64,000 bases of DNA, from assembly GCF_000971975.1 (NCBI RefSeq), contig NZ_LAQO01000002.1:124001-188000 (forward strand). Reading direction: 5' to 3'. Positions within the stretch are counted from its first letter, which is position 1, and every line of letters starts with the position of its first letter. Positions 6,995 to 14,133 of this stretch are shown in pieces. This stretch comes from Paenibacillus algorifonticola (GTDB lineage: Bacteria > Bacillota > Bacilli > Paenibacillales > Paenibacillaceae). Under the pieces are notes generated by a model that saw nothing but the letters and a program-made list of their open reading frames with translations, was not told the origin of the DNA and did no database searches. A program made the position numbers and the translations under genes.

Positions 6995-7637
6995 GATTGA
7001 CCACATCCCCAAAGGGACGGCCTGTAAGCGCCGTCCTGCCCTGCCTATGCAGGCTACAACGTTGACTATCCACAATACTGGTAACGCCTCCAGCACGGCG
7101 GCAAACGAGCGAGCATGGCTAACAAACGCCAGTAATGACCGTCAGGCATCCTATAATATTGTCGTGGATCAGATTGGATCAATCGAGTGTATACCACTCA
7201 ACGAAAACACCTGGCACAGCGGCGACGGCAGCAAGGCGGGAAGCGGCAACCGAACATCGATAAGCATTGAGATATGCGAGAGCGGGGATTACAGCAAGGC
7301 GCTTGATAATGCCGTCGAGCTGGTAGCTGACATGCTTAAGCAGCGCGGCTGGGGCGTCGATCGGCTACGGCGCCATTACGACTGGTCAGGGAAGATATGC
7401 CCACGCCTGATGTATGACGGCGGTAAATGGACAGGCTGGGTGGCATTTAAAAATCGAGTGGCGGAAAAGCTGCAGGAGAGTGAATTGGAGATGAAGGTGG
7501 AGGACGCAAATGCAATCATTACATTTATAAAAGCGGAGTGGGCGGCAGCCCATGCTAAAGGGGATACAGCCAGAAAGACGGAGGCTAACCGGCTCGCAAA
7601 CGTGCTGCGAAAAGCCAGTGGGCAAAAAGAGCAGTAA
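6978..7637 (+). CDS. N-acetylmuramoyl-L-alanine amidase, phage endolysin
   Basis: A 219-residue amidase of the Amidase_2 (T7 lysozyme/PGRP) fold. The frame extends upstream into the holin gene, but ATG 6978 behind GGAGGAAAGTCTG is the proper start. Zinc-site elements are visible: TLTIHNTGN near residue 30 (first His), the TWHSGDG segment near residue 80, and the HYDWSGKICPRLM segment near residue 135 (second His and Cys). It cuts the bond between MurNAc and L-Ala of peptidoglycan. The last 50 residues are helical and charged and may be a small wall-binding or linker region; there is no LysM or SH3 domain. The product completes the lysis cassette with the overlapping holin. Confidence 0.9.
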   Translation: MTITYKIDHIPKGTACKRRPALPMQATTLTIHNTGNASSTAANERAWLTNASNDRQASYNIVVDQIGSIECIPLNENTWHSGDGSKAGSGNRTSISIEICESGDYSKALDNAVELVADMLKQRGWGVDRLRRHYDWSGKICPRLMYDGGKWTGWVAFKNRVAEKLQESELEMKVEDANAIITFIKAEWAAAHAKGDTARKTEANRLANVLRKASGQKEQ

Positions 7638-7741
7638 TTTATCATTACAACCAAATTGCTAGAAAACCGAATAAAATACAACCAAACTCAAAAGTTTGGC
7701 AAAACTTACGTGAATTATTCCAAAAAATATTCCGGAACGCG

Positions 7742-7782
7742 AAAGCCCTGCTATCCATTGAATGGTCGGCGGGGCTTTTTCT
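7742..7782 (+). terminator. Terminator after lysis cassette
   Basis: AAAGCCCTGC / GCGGGGCTTT with one wobble, an inner CCATT / AATGG pair and a run of five T. It ends the late operon. Confidence 0.8.
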
Positions 7783-7794
7783 TTTCCATCTAAC

Positions 7795-7826
7795 GCAAAA
7801 AAAAGCCCACATCGGCTGCGGGCTTC
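7795..7826 (-). terminator. Terminator of small peptide gene 7839-7931
   Basis: Read on the minus strand: GAAGCCCGCAGCCGATGTGGGC followed by eight T. It stands 13 bases after the stop of the small peptide gene. Confidence 0.7.
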
Positions 7827-7838
7827 GCTAGTGGCATC

Positions 7839-7931
7839 TTAACGAACCAGGACTATTGTCAGAGCTGTCAAGCTGATTGCCAACGCTACGAGACTAATAA
7901 CCATTGCAGCCGTTATTGTTTTCGACTTCAT
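7839..7931 (-). CDS. Short hydrophobic membrane peptide (30 aa)
   Basis: A 30-residue peptide, MKSKTITAAMVISLVALAIS then a second apolar stretch ending VLVR. It is one continuous membrane helix with basic ends. AAAGGAGCTG stands at good spacing before the ATG and a strong terminator follows, so the unit is complete. The size, composition and prophage position resemble type I toxin peptides or small holin-like accessory peptides, but there is no family signature. On the opposite strand an extended -10 promoter candidate (TTCATA, 18 bases, TATACT at 7951-7956) points away from this gene. Confidence 0.6.
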   Translation of the reverse strand: MKSKTITAAMVISLVALAISLTALTIVLVR

Positions 7932-8036
7932 AATATCAGCTCCTTTGTGGTATACTATATTGTAATGAGAAAGAAACAGCACCCTTATATTTCACCATCC
8001 CCCGTAAGGGGTAGCCCGCCGAAGCGGGCTTCTGGA

Positions 8037-8153
8037 CTAGTCAGCCAGTGTGATGATGAGGATGATAATCGTATTTATCAGGCTAATGATTGCACTCACT
8101 AGCGTGATGATTTCACTACGATTAACTTGCTGTTTCTTTTTCTTTTTGCTCAT
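8037..8153 (-). CDS. Short membrane peptide with Lys-rich head (38 aa), repressor-controlled
   Basis: A 38-residue peptide with a very basic head (MSKKKKKQQVNR) and one long apolar helix (about residues 15-36, ending LIITLAD). AAAGGAGGTGA stands eight bases before the start. Its promoter is a perfect TTGACA-17-TATAAT consensus, lying inside two palindromes next to a divergent Cro/CI-like gene. Two tight hairpins follow the stop (AGCCCGC-TTCG-GCGGGCT with a UUCG loop, then CCCC-TTAC-GGGG), but without a U-run. A very strong promoter under local repression suggests a product that is silent in the lysogen and made when the repressor is lost. Confidence 0.6.
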   Translation of the reverse strand: MSKKKKKQQVNRSEIITLVSAIISLINTIIILIITLAD

Positions 8154-8179
8154 GTCTCGTTCACCTCCTTTATACTCTT

Positions 8180-8247
8180 ATTATACAACGAAAATCGTTG
8201 AATGTCAACTAAATTCGTTGACTTTATAAGGGTTTATTTTGTATAAT
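8180..8247. promoter_or_regulatory. Divergent promoters with two palindromic operators
   Basis: Minus strand: TTGACA (8203-8208), 17 bases, TATAAT (8180-8185), driving the 38-residue peptide. Plus strand: TTGACT (8218-8223), 18 bases, TATAAT (8242-8247), driving the small repressor gene. Two palindromes overlap the elements: CAACGAAAATCGTTG (8186-8200) between the minus -35 and -10, and GTCAACTAAATTCGTTGAC (8204-8222) over both -35 boxes. They share the half-site CAACGAA/TTCGTTG. The natural ligand is the adjacent Cro/CI-like protein. Confidence 0.75.
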
Positions 8248-8266
8248 GAGATTGAGGTGATAGTGA

Positions 8267-8482
8267 ATGTTTAAACTTAAATTGGACAAAGTTATGGCTG
8301 AACGTGGATTAAATGCTAAACAGGTTAGTGAATTGACAGGCATTCGCTGGAATACAGTAAAAGATATGGAGAAGAACGTAGCAAAGCATTGGTCGCTAGA
8401 AAATTTAGAGAAGATAATGGTTGCGCTGGAGCTTAAGGATGCAAATGAGCTTATTGAATATGAAGCCGGTACTGATATATAA
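8267..8482 (+). CDS. Small Cro/CI-like (XRE, HTH_26) repressor
   Basis: A 71-residue protein made almost entirely of one helix-turn-helix domain: KLDKVMAERGLNAKQVSELT then WNTVKDMEKN as the recognition region. It has no dimerisation or cleavage domain, so it is a minimal Cro-like regulator. GAGGTGATAGTG stands before ATG. It is divergent from the 38-residue membrane peptide gene, and palindromes lie over both promoters, so it most likely controls that peptide and itself. A terminator follows four bases after the stop. It could be the lysogeny-side cro/antirepressor element of the phage, but a self-contained peptide-control pair fits better. Confidence 0.8.
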   Translation: MFKLKLDKVMAERGLNAKQVSELTGIRWNTVKDMEKNVAKHWSLENLEKIMVALELKDANELIEYEAGTDI

Positions 8483-8485
8483 TAG

Positions 8486-8525
8486 AAAAGAGCCGTATGG
8501 GAAAGCATCCCTGCGGCTCTTTTTC
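8486..8525 (+). terminator. Terminator after the small repressor gene
   Basis: AAAAGAGCCG / CGGCTCTTTT with an inner TGGGA / TCCCT pair and a T-run. The A-run on its left also suits the oppositely oriented YolD-like gene, whose stop lies at 8526. Confidence 0.8.
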
Positions 8526-8858
8526 TTACCAATCTTCGTATGGCTCAATGCGTTCTATGTCTATAATGTCATACCAGTCATCTTCGACTCTAAAGGCTCC
8601 GCGTAAATCGGCTATGGCGTTCACGACGCCCTCCACACGCAGCGCCTCCCAAGGATCGTACATTTGTATACTCAACGGTACACGATGCTTGTATGACGAT
8701 CTCAGGGCTATAGATATCAACTCTTTTTCCTGTTCGTCCAACTCGATACGCCCTCGTCGGTGACGTTCCTTCACAAGATTCAGATAAGCTAATCGATGCT
8801 CAGGCAGTATGATACGGCTGCTCTCCCATAGACCATTATCAGCAAGCTTTTTACTCAT
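8526..8858 (-). CDS. YolD-like family protein
   Basis: A 110-residue protein of the YolD family. The frame runs further upstream, but the ATG at 8858 follows AGGAGG at the proper distance. Visible family features are the N-terminal block GLWESSRIILPEHRLAYL, the segment ERHRRGRIELDEQEKELI near residue 33, and the acidic end DIERIEPYEDW. In other Firmicutes yolD genes often pair with a Y-family DNA polymerase (UvrX), and YolD may be its accessory factor; no polymerase gene is present here, so this copy is an orphan. Its start site sits in a perfect hairpin (8858-8881), which suggests control of translation. Confidence 0.75.
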   Translation of the reverse strand: MSKKLADNGLWESSRIILPEHRLAYLNLVKERHRRGRIELDEQEKELISIALRSSYKHRVPLSIQMYDPWEALRVEGVVNAIADLRGAFRVEDDWYDIIDIERIEPYEDW

Positions 8859-8881
8859 AACCAACGCCTCCTTGTTGGTTA
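8858..8881 (-). promoter_or_regulatory. Hairpin presenting the YolD ribosome binding site in its loop
   Basis: On the minus strand TAACCAAC-AAGGAGGC-GTTGGTTA: an eight-pair perfect stem whose eight-base loop is the Shine-Dalgarno sequence; the last stem base is the A of the start codon. It may shield or display the start site or be a protein-binding hairpin. Confidence 0.55.
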
Positions 8882-8939
8882 TATTATATGCAAACATATG
8901 TTCTATATTCAACGGAAATAAATTACTGTTGCACGAGTA

Positions 8940-8997
8940 AGCTAGTTTCTGCCCCCAGATATTTTGGGGACGAATTGGGGGCGGAAGCTGTTTTTTT
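8940..8997 (+). terminator. GC-rich hairpin with T-run near the prophage end
   Basis: AGCTAGTTTCTGCCCCC and GGGGGCGGAAGCT form a long stem with a small bulge, followed by seven T. No plus-strand gene directly precedes it, so it may stop transcription leaving the prophage toward the tRNA remnant. Confidence 0.5.
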
Positions 8998-9033
8998 GTC
9001 CTGTAATTTGCTCGGATGTGTAACTGGTTAAGG

Positions 9034-9064
9034 GTGTGAACCCTTATATATCAAGGGTTCACAC
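9034..9064. repeat. 12-bp perfect inverted repeat beside the attachment site
   Basis: GTGTGAACCCTT and AAGGGTTCACAC around a seven-base A/T-rich centre. There is no T-run, so it is not a normal terminator. Its place 37 bases before the tRNA fragment suggests a recombinase or excisionase arm site. Confidence 0.5.
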
Positions 9065-9100
9065 ATATTCGCTACGATTGGTAAGTGGTCAGGGGCATGT

Positions 9101-9154
9101 CTTAAAATCCTGCGGTAGGTGACTACCGTACCGGTTCGATCCCGGTCCTCGGCA
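9101..9154 (+). other. 3' fragment of a tRNA-Leu (UAA) gene; probable phage attachment site
   Basis: The segment from the anticodon loop (CTTAAAATCCTG) through the long variable arm (CGGTAGGTGACTACCG), the T arm (CCGGTTCGATCCCGG) and the acceptor 3' strand (TCCTCGGCA) matches the 3' part of a class II tRNA-Leu. The 5' acceptor strand that would pair with it (GCCGAGGA-like) is absent upstream, and the D arm is not normal, so it is not a working tRNA. Phages that integrate into tRNA genes leave exactly such a duplicated 3' part at one junction. A hairpin terminator at 9160-9190 follows, as after a real tRNA gene. Confidence 0.65.
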
Positions 9155-9159
9155 TACCG

Positions 9160-9190
9160 AAAACACCTTGAGAAATCAAGGTGTTTGTTA
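9160..9190 (+). terminator. Terminator after the tRNA fragment
   Basis: AAACACCTTGA / TCAAGGTGTTT, an eleven-pair perfect stem with a four-base loop (GAAA). Confidence 0.7.
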
Positions 9191-9265
9191 TGTAAGTACT
9201 TGTATTAAAATTAAGAGTCCTGTGTGTTTTAACTAAGTACACAGGATTAATTAAAAGCTGATAAT

Positions 9266-9317
9266 ACCTCCTTTGTAGTATCTGACTAAATCAGATGCGG
9301 TCGAAGGAGGTTTTTTC
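9266..9317 (+). promoter_or_regulatory. Hairpin with T-run masking the integrase ribosome binding site
   Basis: ACCTCCTT (9266-9273) pairs with AAGGAGGT (9304-9311), with an inner ATCTGA / TCAGAT pair, and is followed by six T. The right arm is the Shine-Dalgarno of the integrase gene, so the structure could both end transcription and hide the start site. Confidence 0.55.
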
Positions 9318-9318
9318 G

Positions 9319-10269
9319 TTGGTAATGCGATTGAATAAGGTGAAAAAAGCGGCACCCGCAACTATGGATGAAGCTTTCACACAGTTTATTAATTGGAAGA
9401 AAGCGAACAATCTTAGTGAGCAAACTATTCTTGATTATACAACGCACTACAACCTACTAATTAAACGGTTTCCTAGTGCAATAGAATCTTATGAAGAACT
9501 CGAAAAGTCTGTATATGAACATTTGGGGCAAGAAAATATTAAACCAGCAACGTATAACAATCGTTTGGTTTATTTACGTACCTTTTTTAAATGGTGTGTA
9601 GAACATGAGGTATTATCTGACAACCCTTTGAGTGGATTTAAGAAGCGTAAAGATGAAGGTAGAATAGTCCATATTGATGAGAAAGTATTGATAGATTTAC
9701 TCCAATTGCCTGATCAAACCACATATGCTGGATTGCGTGATTACGTTCTATTACTGATCTTCTTAGATACTGGAATACGTCCAAAAGAAGCTTTTAGTTA
9801 GTGTGAGTCTGATTACAATAGTCGTGCTTGCGAACTTACAGTTGATTCAGAGAAGGCTAAAACAAGAATGACAAGAACGCTTCATATATTACCGCAAACA
9901 GCAAAAGCAATCGATGAGCTGCTTTCTATAAGACCTGATGAGTGGAAAAATAAATCACCACTCTTCTGCACAAATGAAGGTAAACCATTAAATAGGCATA
10001 CTTGGGGTGACAGAATCGAAATGTATTGCAAGAAGCTTGGAACCCGCTTTCATCCATATGCTTTACGTCATGCATTTTCAATCATGTTTCTGCGTGGTAA
10101 AGGAAATGCTTTTGCCCTCCAAATGATGCTGGGGTATGTAGATATGACTATGACCAAACGATATGTAAGGCTAACTAACAGTGACATTAAAGAGCAGCAT
10201 TCAACAGCTTCCCCAATTAATAGAATCCTTCCTCAAAAGAAACGATTAAGGAAAATTGATGGGAAGTGA
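9319..10269 (+). pseudogene. Tyrosine recombinase/integrase interrupted by an in-frame stop
   Basis: A phage-type tyrosine integrase of 317 codons, read from TTG 9319 after AAGGAGG. It is interrupted by a single TAG at 9799-9801 (codon 161); the same frame continues to 10269 with sensible sequence. The first 100 residues are the SAM-like core-binding domain (TMDEAFTQFINWKKA). The catalytic domain shows the first Arg (TGIRPKEA, right at the stop), the HPYALRHAF box and the RY of TKRYVRL. The usual His of LGH is Tyr (LGYVDMTMT). The gene lies just outside the tRNA-Leu fragment, so it could be this prophage's or an older element's integrase. A nonsense mutation plus the His change suggest it is dead. 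Confidence 0.75.
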
Positions 10270-10279
10270 GGGTGAAGTT

Positions 10280-10396
10280 ATGAATCACTTTGTTAGAATA
10301 GTTGTTGATGATGAGGCTGTTTCAAATGTGCTCTTAAAACTTGCGAGAAGGTATTGCTTATTAACGTCCTATGGAGTTGGTTGCGTATATGAGTGA
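10280..10396 (+). CDS. Small hypothetical ORF (38 aa) cut off near an IS end
   Basis: A 38-residue frame beginning ATG 10280 after GAGGGTGAAG, ten bases after the integrase stop. The product (opening MNHFVRIVVDDEAVSNVLLK) matches nothing I recognise. It stops four bases before the left end of the insertion sequence, so it may be the start of a longer gene whose remainder was lost with the insertion and later deletion. Confidence 0.3.
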   Translation: MNHFVRIVVDDEAVSNVLLKLARRYCLLTSYGVGCVYE

Positions 10397-10429
10397 GGGG
10401 TGGATTGTCAACAGTAAATCAGACAACTT

Positions 10430-11245
10430 TTTTAAGGGCTTCTTGTCGATACTGAACAGGCGTCATATAGTCTAAGGTTCCATGGATGCGATGCTTGTTG
10501 AACCAATTGACGTAATCATATCATTCCAATTCAAGATGACGGAGACTCTGGAAGGTCATCTGGTTCACAAACTCTGTTTTCATAATCTTGTATGTGGCTT
10601 CAGCCACAGCGTTGTCATAGGGACAGCCTTTCATACTTAGCGATCGGCCGATTTCAAACGTCTCCAAGAGTTCGTCCATCTATTGATTTTTGAACTCGCT
10701 GCCACGGTCGGTATGAAACCATTGAATCTGGCGTAGATCACTCTTAACGGTTGCGAAGGCACGGGTAATTAGAGCAGCGTCCTTGTTTGGACCTGCACGA
10801 TGACCAATGATTTCTCGATTAAACAGATCGAACAACACAGATGTAATGCCATCGGTTCTGGACTTTCACATACGTCAAATCACTGACGACGAAGCATTTA
10901 GCTTCCGTTTGCTCAAACTCCCTCTTCAGAACATTTGTCGTTGTAGCTTCGTTACAGGACGATTTAAGGGGCTTATAGTGTGCCACCGTGTAAGTGGAAA
11001 CGAGCCCTTGCTTTTTTCATAATGCGACCAATGCGGCGTCTGGAGACGATGAACCCGCGCTCGTGGAGCTTCACTTTGATCTTGCGCGTGCCGTAGGCTT
11101 TTCGGTTCTTGAGAAAGATATCCACAATAGCTTCAGTGACATCATCTGCAGTGGCTCGTTCTTGGGCGTCGTAATAAAATGTACTTCTTGCGATTTGCAG
11201 GACATCACACATTGCTGATACCGAGTATTTATCAAGATTGTTCAT
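10430..11245 (-). pseudogene. IS3-family OrfB transposase (DDE), frameshifted, copy 1
   Basis: The N-terminal part up to about residue 75 is intact (MNNLDKYSVSAMCDVLQIAR, then the HTH_21 region NRKAYGTRKIKVKLHERG and SRRRIGRIMKK). A frameshift follows after KKARARFHL, where copy 2 continues with KEQGLVSTYTIAQYNP. The rve integrase-core sequence is still recognisable in broken frames down to about 10430. The protein would need the -1 fusion with OrfA to act. It is non-functional. Confidence 0.75.
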
Positions 11246-11253
11246 GATGATAG

Positions 11254-11538
11254 CTACTTTCGTCCCATGATCAGCGCGGCTTGCTTTAAAATATCCACTT
11301 CCATTTTTAGATGCTGGTTCTCTTTTCGCAAAGCATCCAATTCCTCTTCTTCTGACGAGCGATTGTCCTTCTCCTTGAAGGAGCCCGTTGTCTGAGCTTG
11401 ATGAATCCAGTGGACTAAAGCAGAAGCTGCGAGGTCATATTCCTCCACAATCGCTGCCCTGGTCTTCCCATTTTCATAGAGCTGCACCATTTACATTTTG
11501 AATTCGGTTGTAAACGTGCGTCGTGGTTTTTTAGGCAT
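11254..11538 (-). pseudogene. IS3-family OrfA, nonsense mutation, copy 1
   Basis: It starts MPKKPRRTFTTEFKM at 11538, as in copy 2 (MPKQRRTFTAEFKKQ), but a TAA follows at codon 16. The rest, from a later ATG, keeps the HTH and leucine-zipper part (MVQLYENGKTRAAIVEEYDL to NQHLKMEVDILKQAALIM). OrfA normally binds the IS ends and supplies the first part of the fused transposase. Confidence 0.75.
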
Positions 11539-11617
11539 GTAGAGATCCGCTCCTTAGCATGATAGGTTTATTCTACAAGCCCTTATTTTTTCTGTCCAAC
11601 TTAGTGTAGCCGATCCA

Positions 11618-11862
11618 ATTGAGAAAAATCTTCATAAGTTAGTGCATTCGAAAACTGTATTTTACTCCAACAAACAAGAAAAGCACATGTTTTTTGTGCA
11701 ATCGGCATGAAGAGGTTGCGTTATTCTCGGCGATTACGAAATCGAAGCCAGCTAATGCTTTGCCTGACTACTACAGAGCGAATTGCACAACCATTATTAT
11801 TTCTGCAAAAACTTAGACAATACCACATGCTGAATGAGACAATCCCAAATATGTAATGAGAA
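11618..11862. other. Gene-free spacer
   Basis: About 245 bases between the IS copy and the GH88 terminator with no reading frame, promoter or RNA that I can support. Confidence 0.5.
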
Positions 11863-11898
11863 AGCCTCCAAAACCTCAGTGAGAGTTTGATGGAGGCT
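11863..11898. terminator. Terminator-like hairpin downstream of the GH88 gene
   Basis: AGCCTCC / GGAGGCT with an inner AAAC-CTC / GAG-TTT pairing. The flanking T-runs are weak, but position after the GH88 stop (minus strand) fits. Confidence 0.45.
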
Positions 11899-11973
11899 AT
11901 ATTTTCTTATGATTCGTATACCATAGTGGGCAAAGATCAAAAAATGACTCTAAAATAAACGGCATGAGGCAGA

Positions 11974-13089
11974 CTAAAAGATCCGATGGCTCCAGCCGTT
12001 AAGCTTGGCGAATGCCTCCACGAAGTAGTAGTCTCCGTATATTAGCGATACGTTGATGTTGGCGTTCTCAGGCTTATGTCCGGTGCCTTGGAGAAGAATC
12101 GCTTCATGGTCCGGATTGTCCCAGGTCGCATAATTCTCGCTAAGTGAATACAGGATTCTCTCGGCAGCCGCGTTATAGATCCGGCGTTCCGTGGATGGAA
12201 CCAGCTCAGCAAGTTCGAGCAGACCGGATGCTGCGATGGCGGCAGCGGAAGTATCGCGCGGCTCGTTTTCTATGTTTTCTACGCGGAAATCCCAATACGG
12301 CACATAGTCTTCCGGCAGGGCGGCGACAAAGTAATGCGCTACCCGCTTCGCAGCGTGCAAATAACGCTCAAGTCCGGTGCATCGGTAAGCAATCGCGAGG
12401 CCATGAAGCGCCCAGGCATTGCCTCGGCTCCACGCCGAGGAGCCGGAAAAGCCTTGACCGCCCAGCGGTTCTATAAACGCGCCCGTCTCCGGATCAAAAG
12501 ATAAAATATGACATACCGAGCTGTCCTCGCGAATGGCGTAACGGAGGAAGGTGTCCGCGTGACGTATCGCGATATGCTTGTAACGCGGGTCGCCGGTCGT
12601 GCGGCTTGCCCAGAACAACAGGGGGATATTCATCATGCAATCAACAATGGCCCAGCCGAGCGCCTCTTGCCCGTTCCACGCACGAATAAACTCGCCATTC
12701 ACGTTGAAGCGGCCCGCGAGGAAGTTTGCCGCCTTCAAGCCAATTCGCAGACCTTCCTGATCGCCCGTTAATTCGTATTTGATGACAGCAGTCGGCAGAA
12801 ACTGAAAGCCGACATCGTGATGCAATTGTACAGGATGCTCGCAGAAGCAGCGCTCCAGCTTGGCGTCCCATTCCCAAGTGGCTGTCCGGAATGACTCTTT
12901 CCCTGTTACATCATGCATAACCCAGAGCAGGCCGGACCAGAAGCCGGACGTCCACCAGTTATCGTCTGTGCTGTCATAGATGCCGTTGGCTTTTGCCACA
13001 TGTGGCGTTTTATCTCCAATTTGGTTTATCATACGCTCTACCTTTTCGGTTAATTGCGCCAATATTTTTTCTTTGTATGCCTGATTCAT
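11974..13089 (-). CDS. Unsaturated glucuronyl hydrolase, glycoside hydrolase family 88
   Basis: A 371-residue cytoplasmic enzyme, normal length for GH88, starting behind GAGGAGGCTTACTACAAA. It removes the 4,5-unsaturated uronic acid that polysaccharide lyases leave at the non-reducing end of oligosaccharides. The two catalytic Asp known from the Bacillus enzyme (Asp88, Asp149) match Asp92 in QLHHDVGF and Asp150 in WAIVDCMMN. Tryptophans typical of the (alpha/alpha)6 barrel are present (DDNWWTSGFWSG). There is no signal peptide, so the substrate must be imported, presumably by the ABC permeases at 27470-29201. It is transcribed away from an AraC gene with overlapping divergent promoters. Confidence 0.9.
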   Translation of the reverse strand: MNQAYKEKILAQLTEKVERMINQIGDKTPHVAKANGIYDSTDDNWWTSGFWSGLLWVMHDVTGKESFRTATWEWDAKLERCFCEHPVQLHHDVGFQFLPTAVIKYELTGDQEGLRIGLKAANFLAGRFNVNGEFIRAWNGQEALGWAIVDCMMNIPLLFWASRTTGDPRYKHIAIRHADTFLRYAIREDSSVCHILSFDPETGAFIEPLGGQGFSGSSAWSRGNAWALHGLAIAYRCTGLERYLHAAKRVAHYFVAALPEDYVPYWDFRVENIENEPRDTSAAAIAASGLLELAELVPSTERRIYNAAAERILYSLSENYATWDNPDHEAILLQGTGHKPENANINVSLIYGDYYFVEAFAKLNGWSHRIF

Positions 13090-13142
13090 TTTGTAGTAAG
13101 CCTCCTCGTTGACCCATGATTGTGGTTAAGCTGCTTGCTAAC

Positions 13143-13181
13143 ATTATAGTCTCTGACAAATGGGCAAAGTTACGCTATAAT
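13143..13181. promoter_or_regulatory. Divergent promoters of the GH88 and AraC genes
   Basis: Plus strand: CTGACA (13153-13158), 17 bases, TATAAT (13176-13181). Minus strand: TATAAT (plus positions 13143-13148). The two polymerase sites overlap, so one regulator bound here could act on both genes. Confidence 0.6.
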
Positions 13182-13230
13182 GGTTAAAAATGTTGTTCTG
13201 TTGACTTGTTGAAATGAAGGGGTGCAATCA

Positions 13231-14094
13231 GTGAAGGGGACGCTGTTTCAGGAAATGGATTACGGGGGACTGACTTTTCTTTGGTCATACCGCAACTGGT
13301 CGCAGCAAGATTTCGAGGGGTATTACCATTGGCATCGGGGCTTCGAGGTGCTGGCTGTGCATCAGGGACACGGCTCGGTTACCGTCAATCAGAAGACGTA
13401 CGAGCTTAAGCCCGGCATGCTGTTTTATTTCCAACCCTATCAGCTGCATAATGTTTATGCGGAAGTGGATGAAAGCCGGCCGTATGAACGCAGCGTCTTT
13501 CATTTCGACCCTGTATTTATGAAGGGCTACTTAAGGACGTTTCCGGCTCTTTATGACGTCTATAAACGAATGCTTCAAGGGCTTATCGCTTTGCAGGGCA
13601 TAGATATGATCGATTGCAATGAAGAGTTGAATGCCGCTTGCTCCGCATTCCAGAATAACCTGCTCGCTTCCTCCGCCAGCAGCAAGGACGAGCAGAGCGC
13701 GCTTTATTTGTTGAAGGTGCTGTCGTTAATTATACGAAAGGTTATTCCGGGGCCCAAGCAGGAGGAGCATATGAAGCCGATTCGCCAATCGGAACGTGTT
13801 ATGGCATGGATTGAAAATCATTACGGGGAGCCCTTTCAGCTGGAGCTGCTTGCGGACGAGCTCCATATGTCAAAATCTTATTTGTCCCGGCTGTTTCGGC
13901 AAGAGACGGGTAGCAATATTACGGGCTATTTGACAGCCCGCAGAATGCAGCAGGCTTGCAGTCTGCTTCAAACGACGAACAAATCCGTAGAAGTGATCGG
14001 CGAGCAGGTAGGGTTTACGAGCACCTCTTATTTTATTAGCCTGTTCAAACGGATTATGGGCGTGTCTCCGCATCAATACCGCCTGAGGCTGTAG
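13231..14094 (+). CDS. AraC-family transcriptional regulator
   Basis: A 287-residue regulator with an N-terminal cupin sugar-sensing domain (YYHWHRGFEVLAVHQGHG, then LKPGMLFYFQPYQLHNV) and a C-terminal double HTH (LELLADELHMSKSYLSRLFR, and GEQVGFTSTSYFISLFKRIM with SPHQYR at the end). A GTG at 13222 is in frame, but AAGGGGTG lies right on it; GTG 13231, six bases after that site, is preferred. It is divergent from the GH88 gene and is the natural candidate to control it in response to a sugar. Confidence 0.9.
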   Translation: MKGTLFQEMDYGGLTFLWSYRNWSQQDFEGYYHWHRGFEVLAVHQGHGSVTVNQKTYELKPGMLFYFQPYQLHNVYAEVDESRPYERSVFHFDPVFMKGYLRTFPALYDVYKRMLQGLIALQGIDMIDCNEELNAACSAFQNNLLASSASSKDEQSALYLLKVLSLIIRKVIPGPKQEEHMKPIRQSERVMAWIENHYGEPFQLELLADELHMSKSYLSRLFRQETGSNITGYLTARRMQQACSLLQTTNKSVEVIGEQVGFTSTSYFISLFKRIMGVSPHQYRLRL

Positions 14095-14133
14095 CGGGGA
14101 AGCAGCGGTAATATAATAGCTGCTTCGTTCCAA

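Larger units (their letters stand above)
10401..11617 (-). mobile_element. IS3-family insertion sequence, copy 1 (decayed)
   Basis: A 1217-bp element read on the minus strand. Ends were set by comparison with copy 2 at 29985-31199; both begin TGGATTGTCAACAGTAAAT at the left and finish AGTGTAGCCGATCCA at the right, and similarity stops at the same base on both sides. The two termini are imperfect inverted repeats (TGGATTG... / TGGATCGG...). It encodes OrfA and OrfB of the IS3 family, both broken here. No short direct target repeat flanks it (GGG left, ATT right), which suggests a later rearrangement. Confidence 0.8.

Noticed and set aside
7963..8100. 45-residue plus-strand frame opening MRKKQHPYISPSP
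   Set aside because: No ribosome site, and it is antisense to the better supported 38-residue peptide gene and its hairpins.
9070..9154. Complete tRNA-Leu gene
   Set aside because: The 5' acceptor strand and a normal D arm are missing and extra bases lie before the anticodon loop, so only a 3' fragment is supported.
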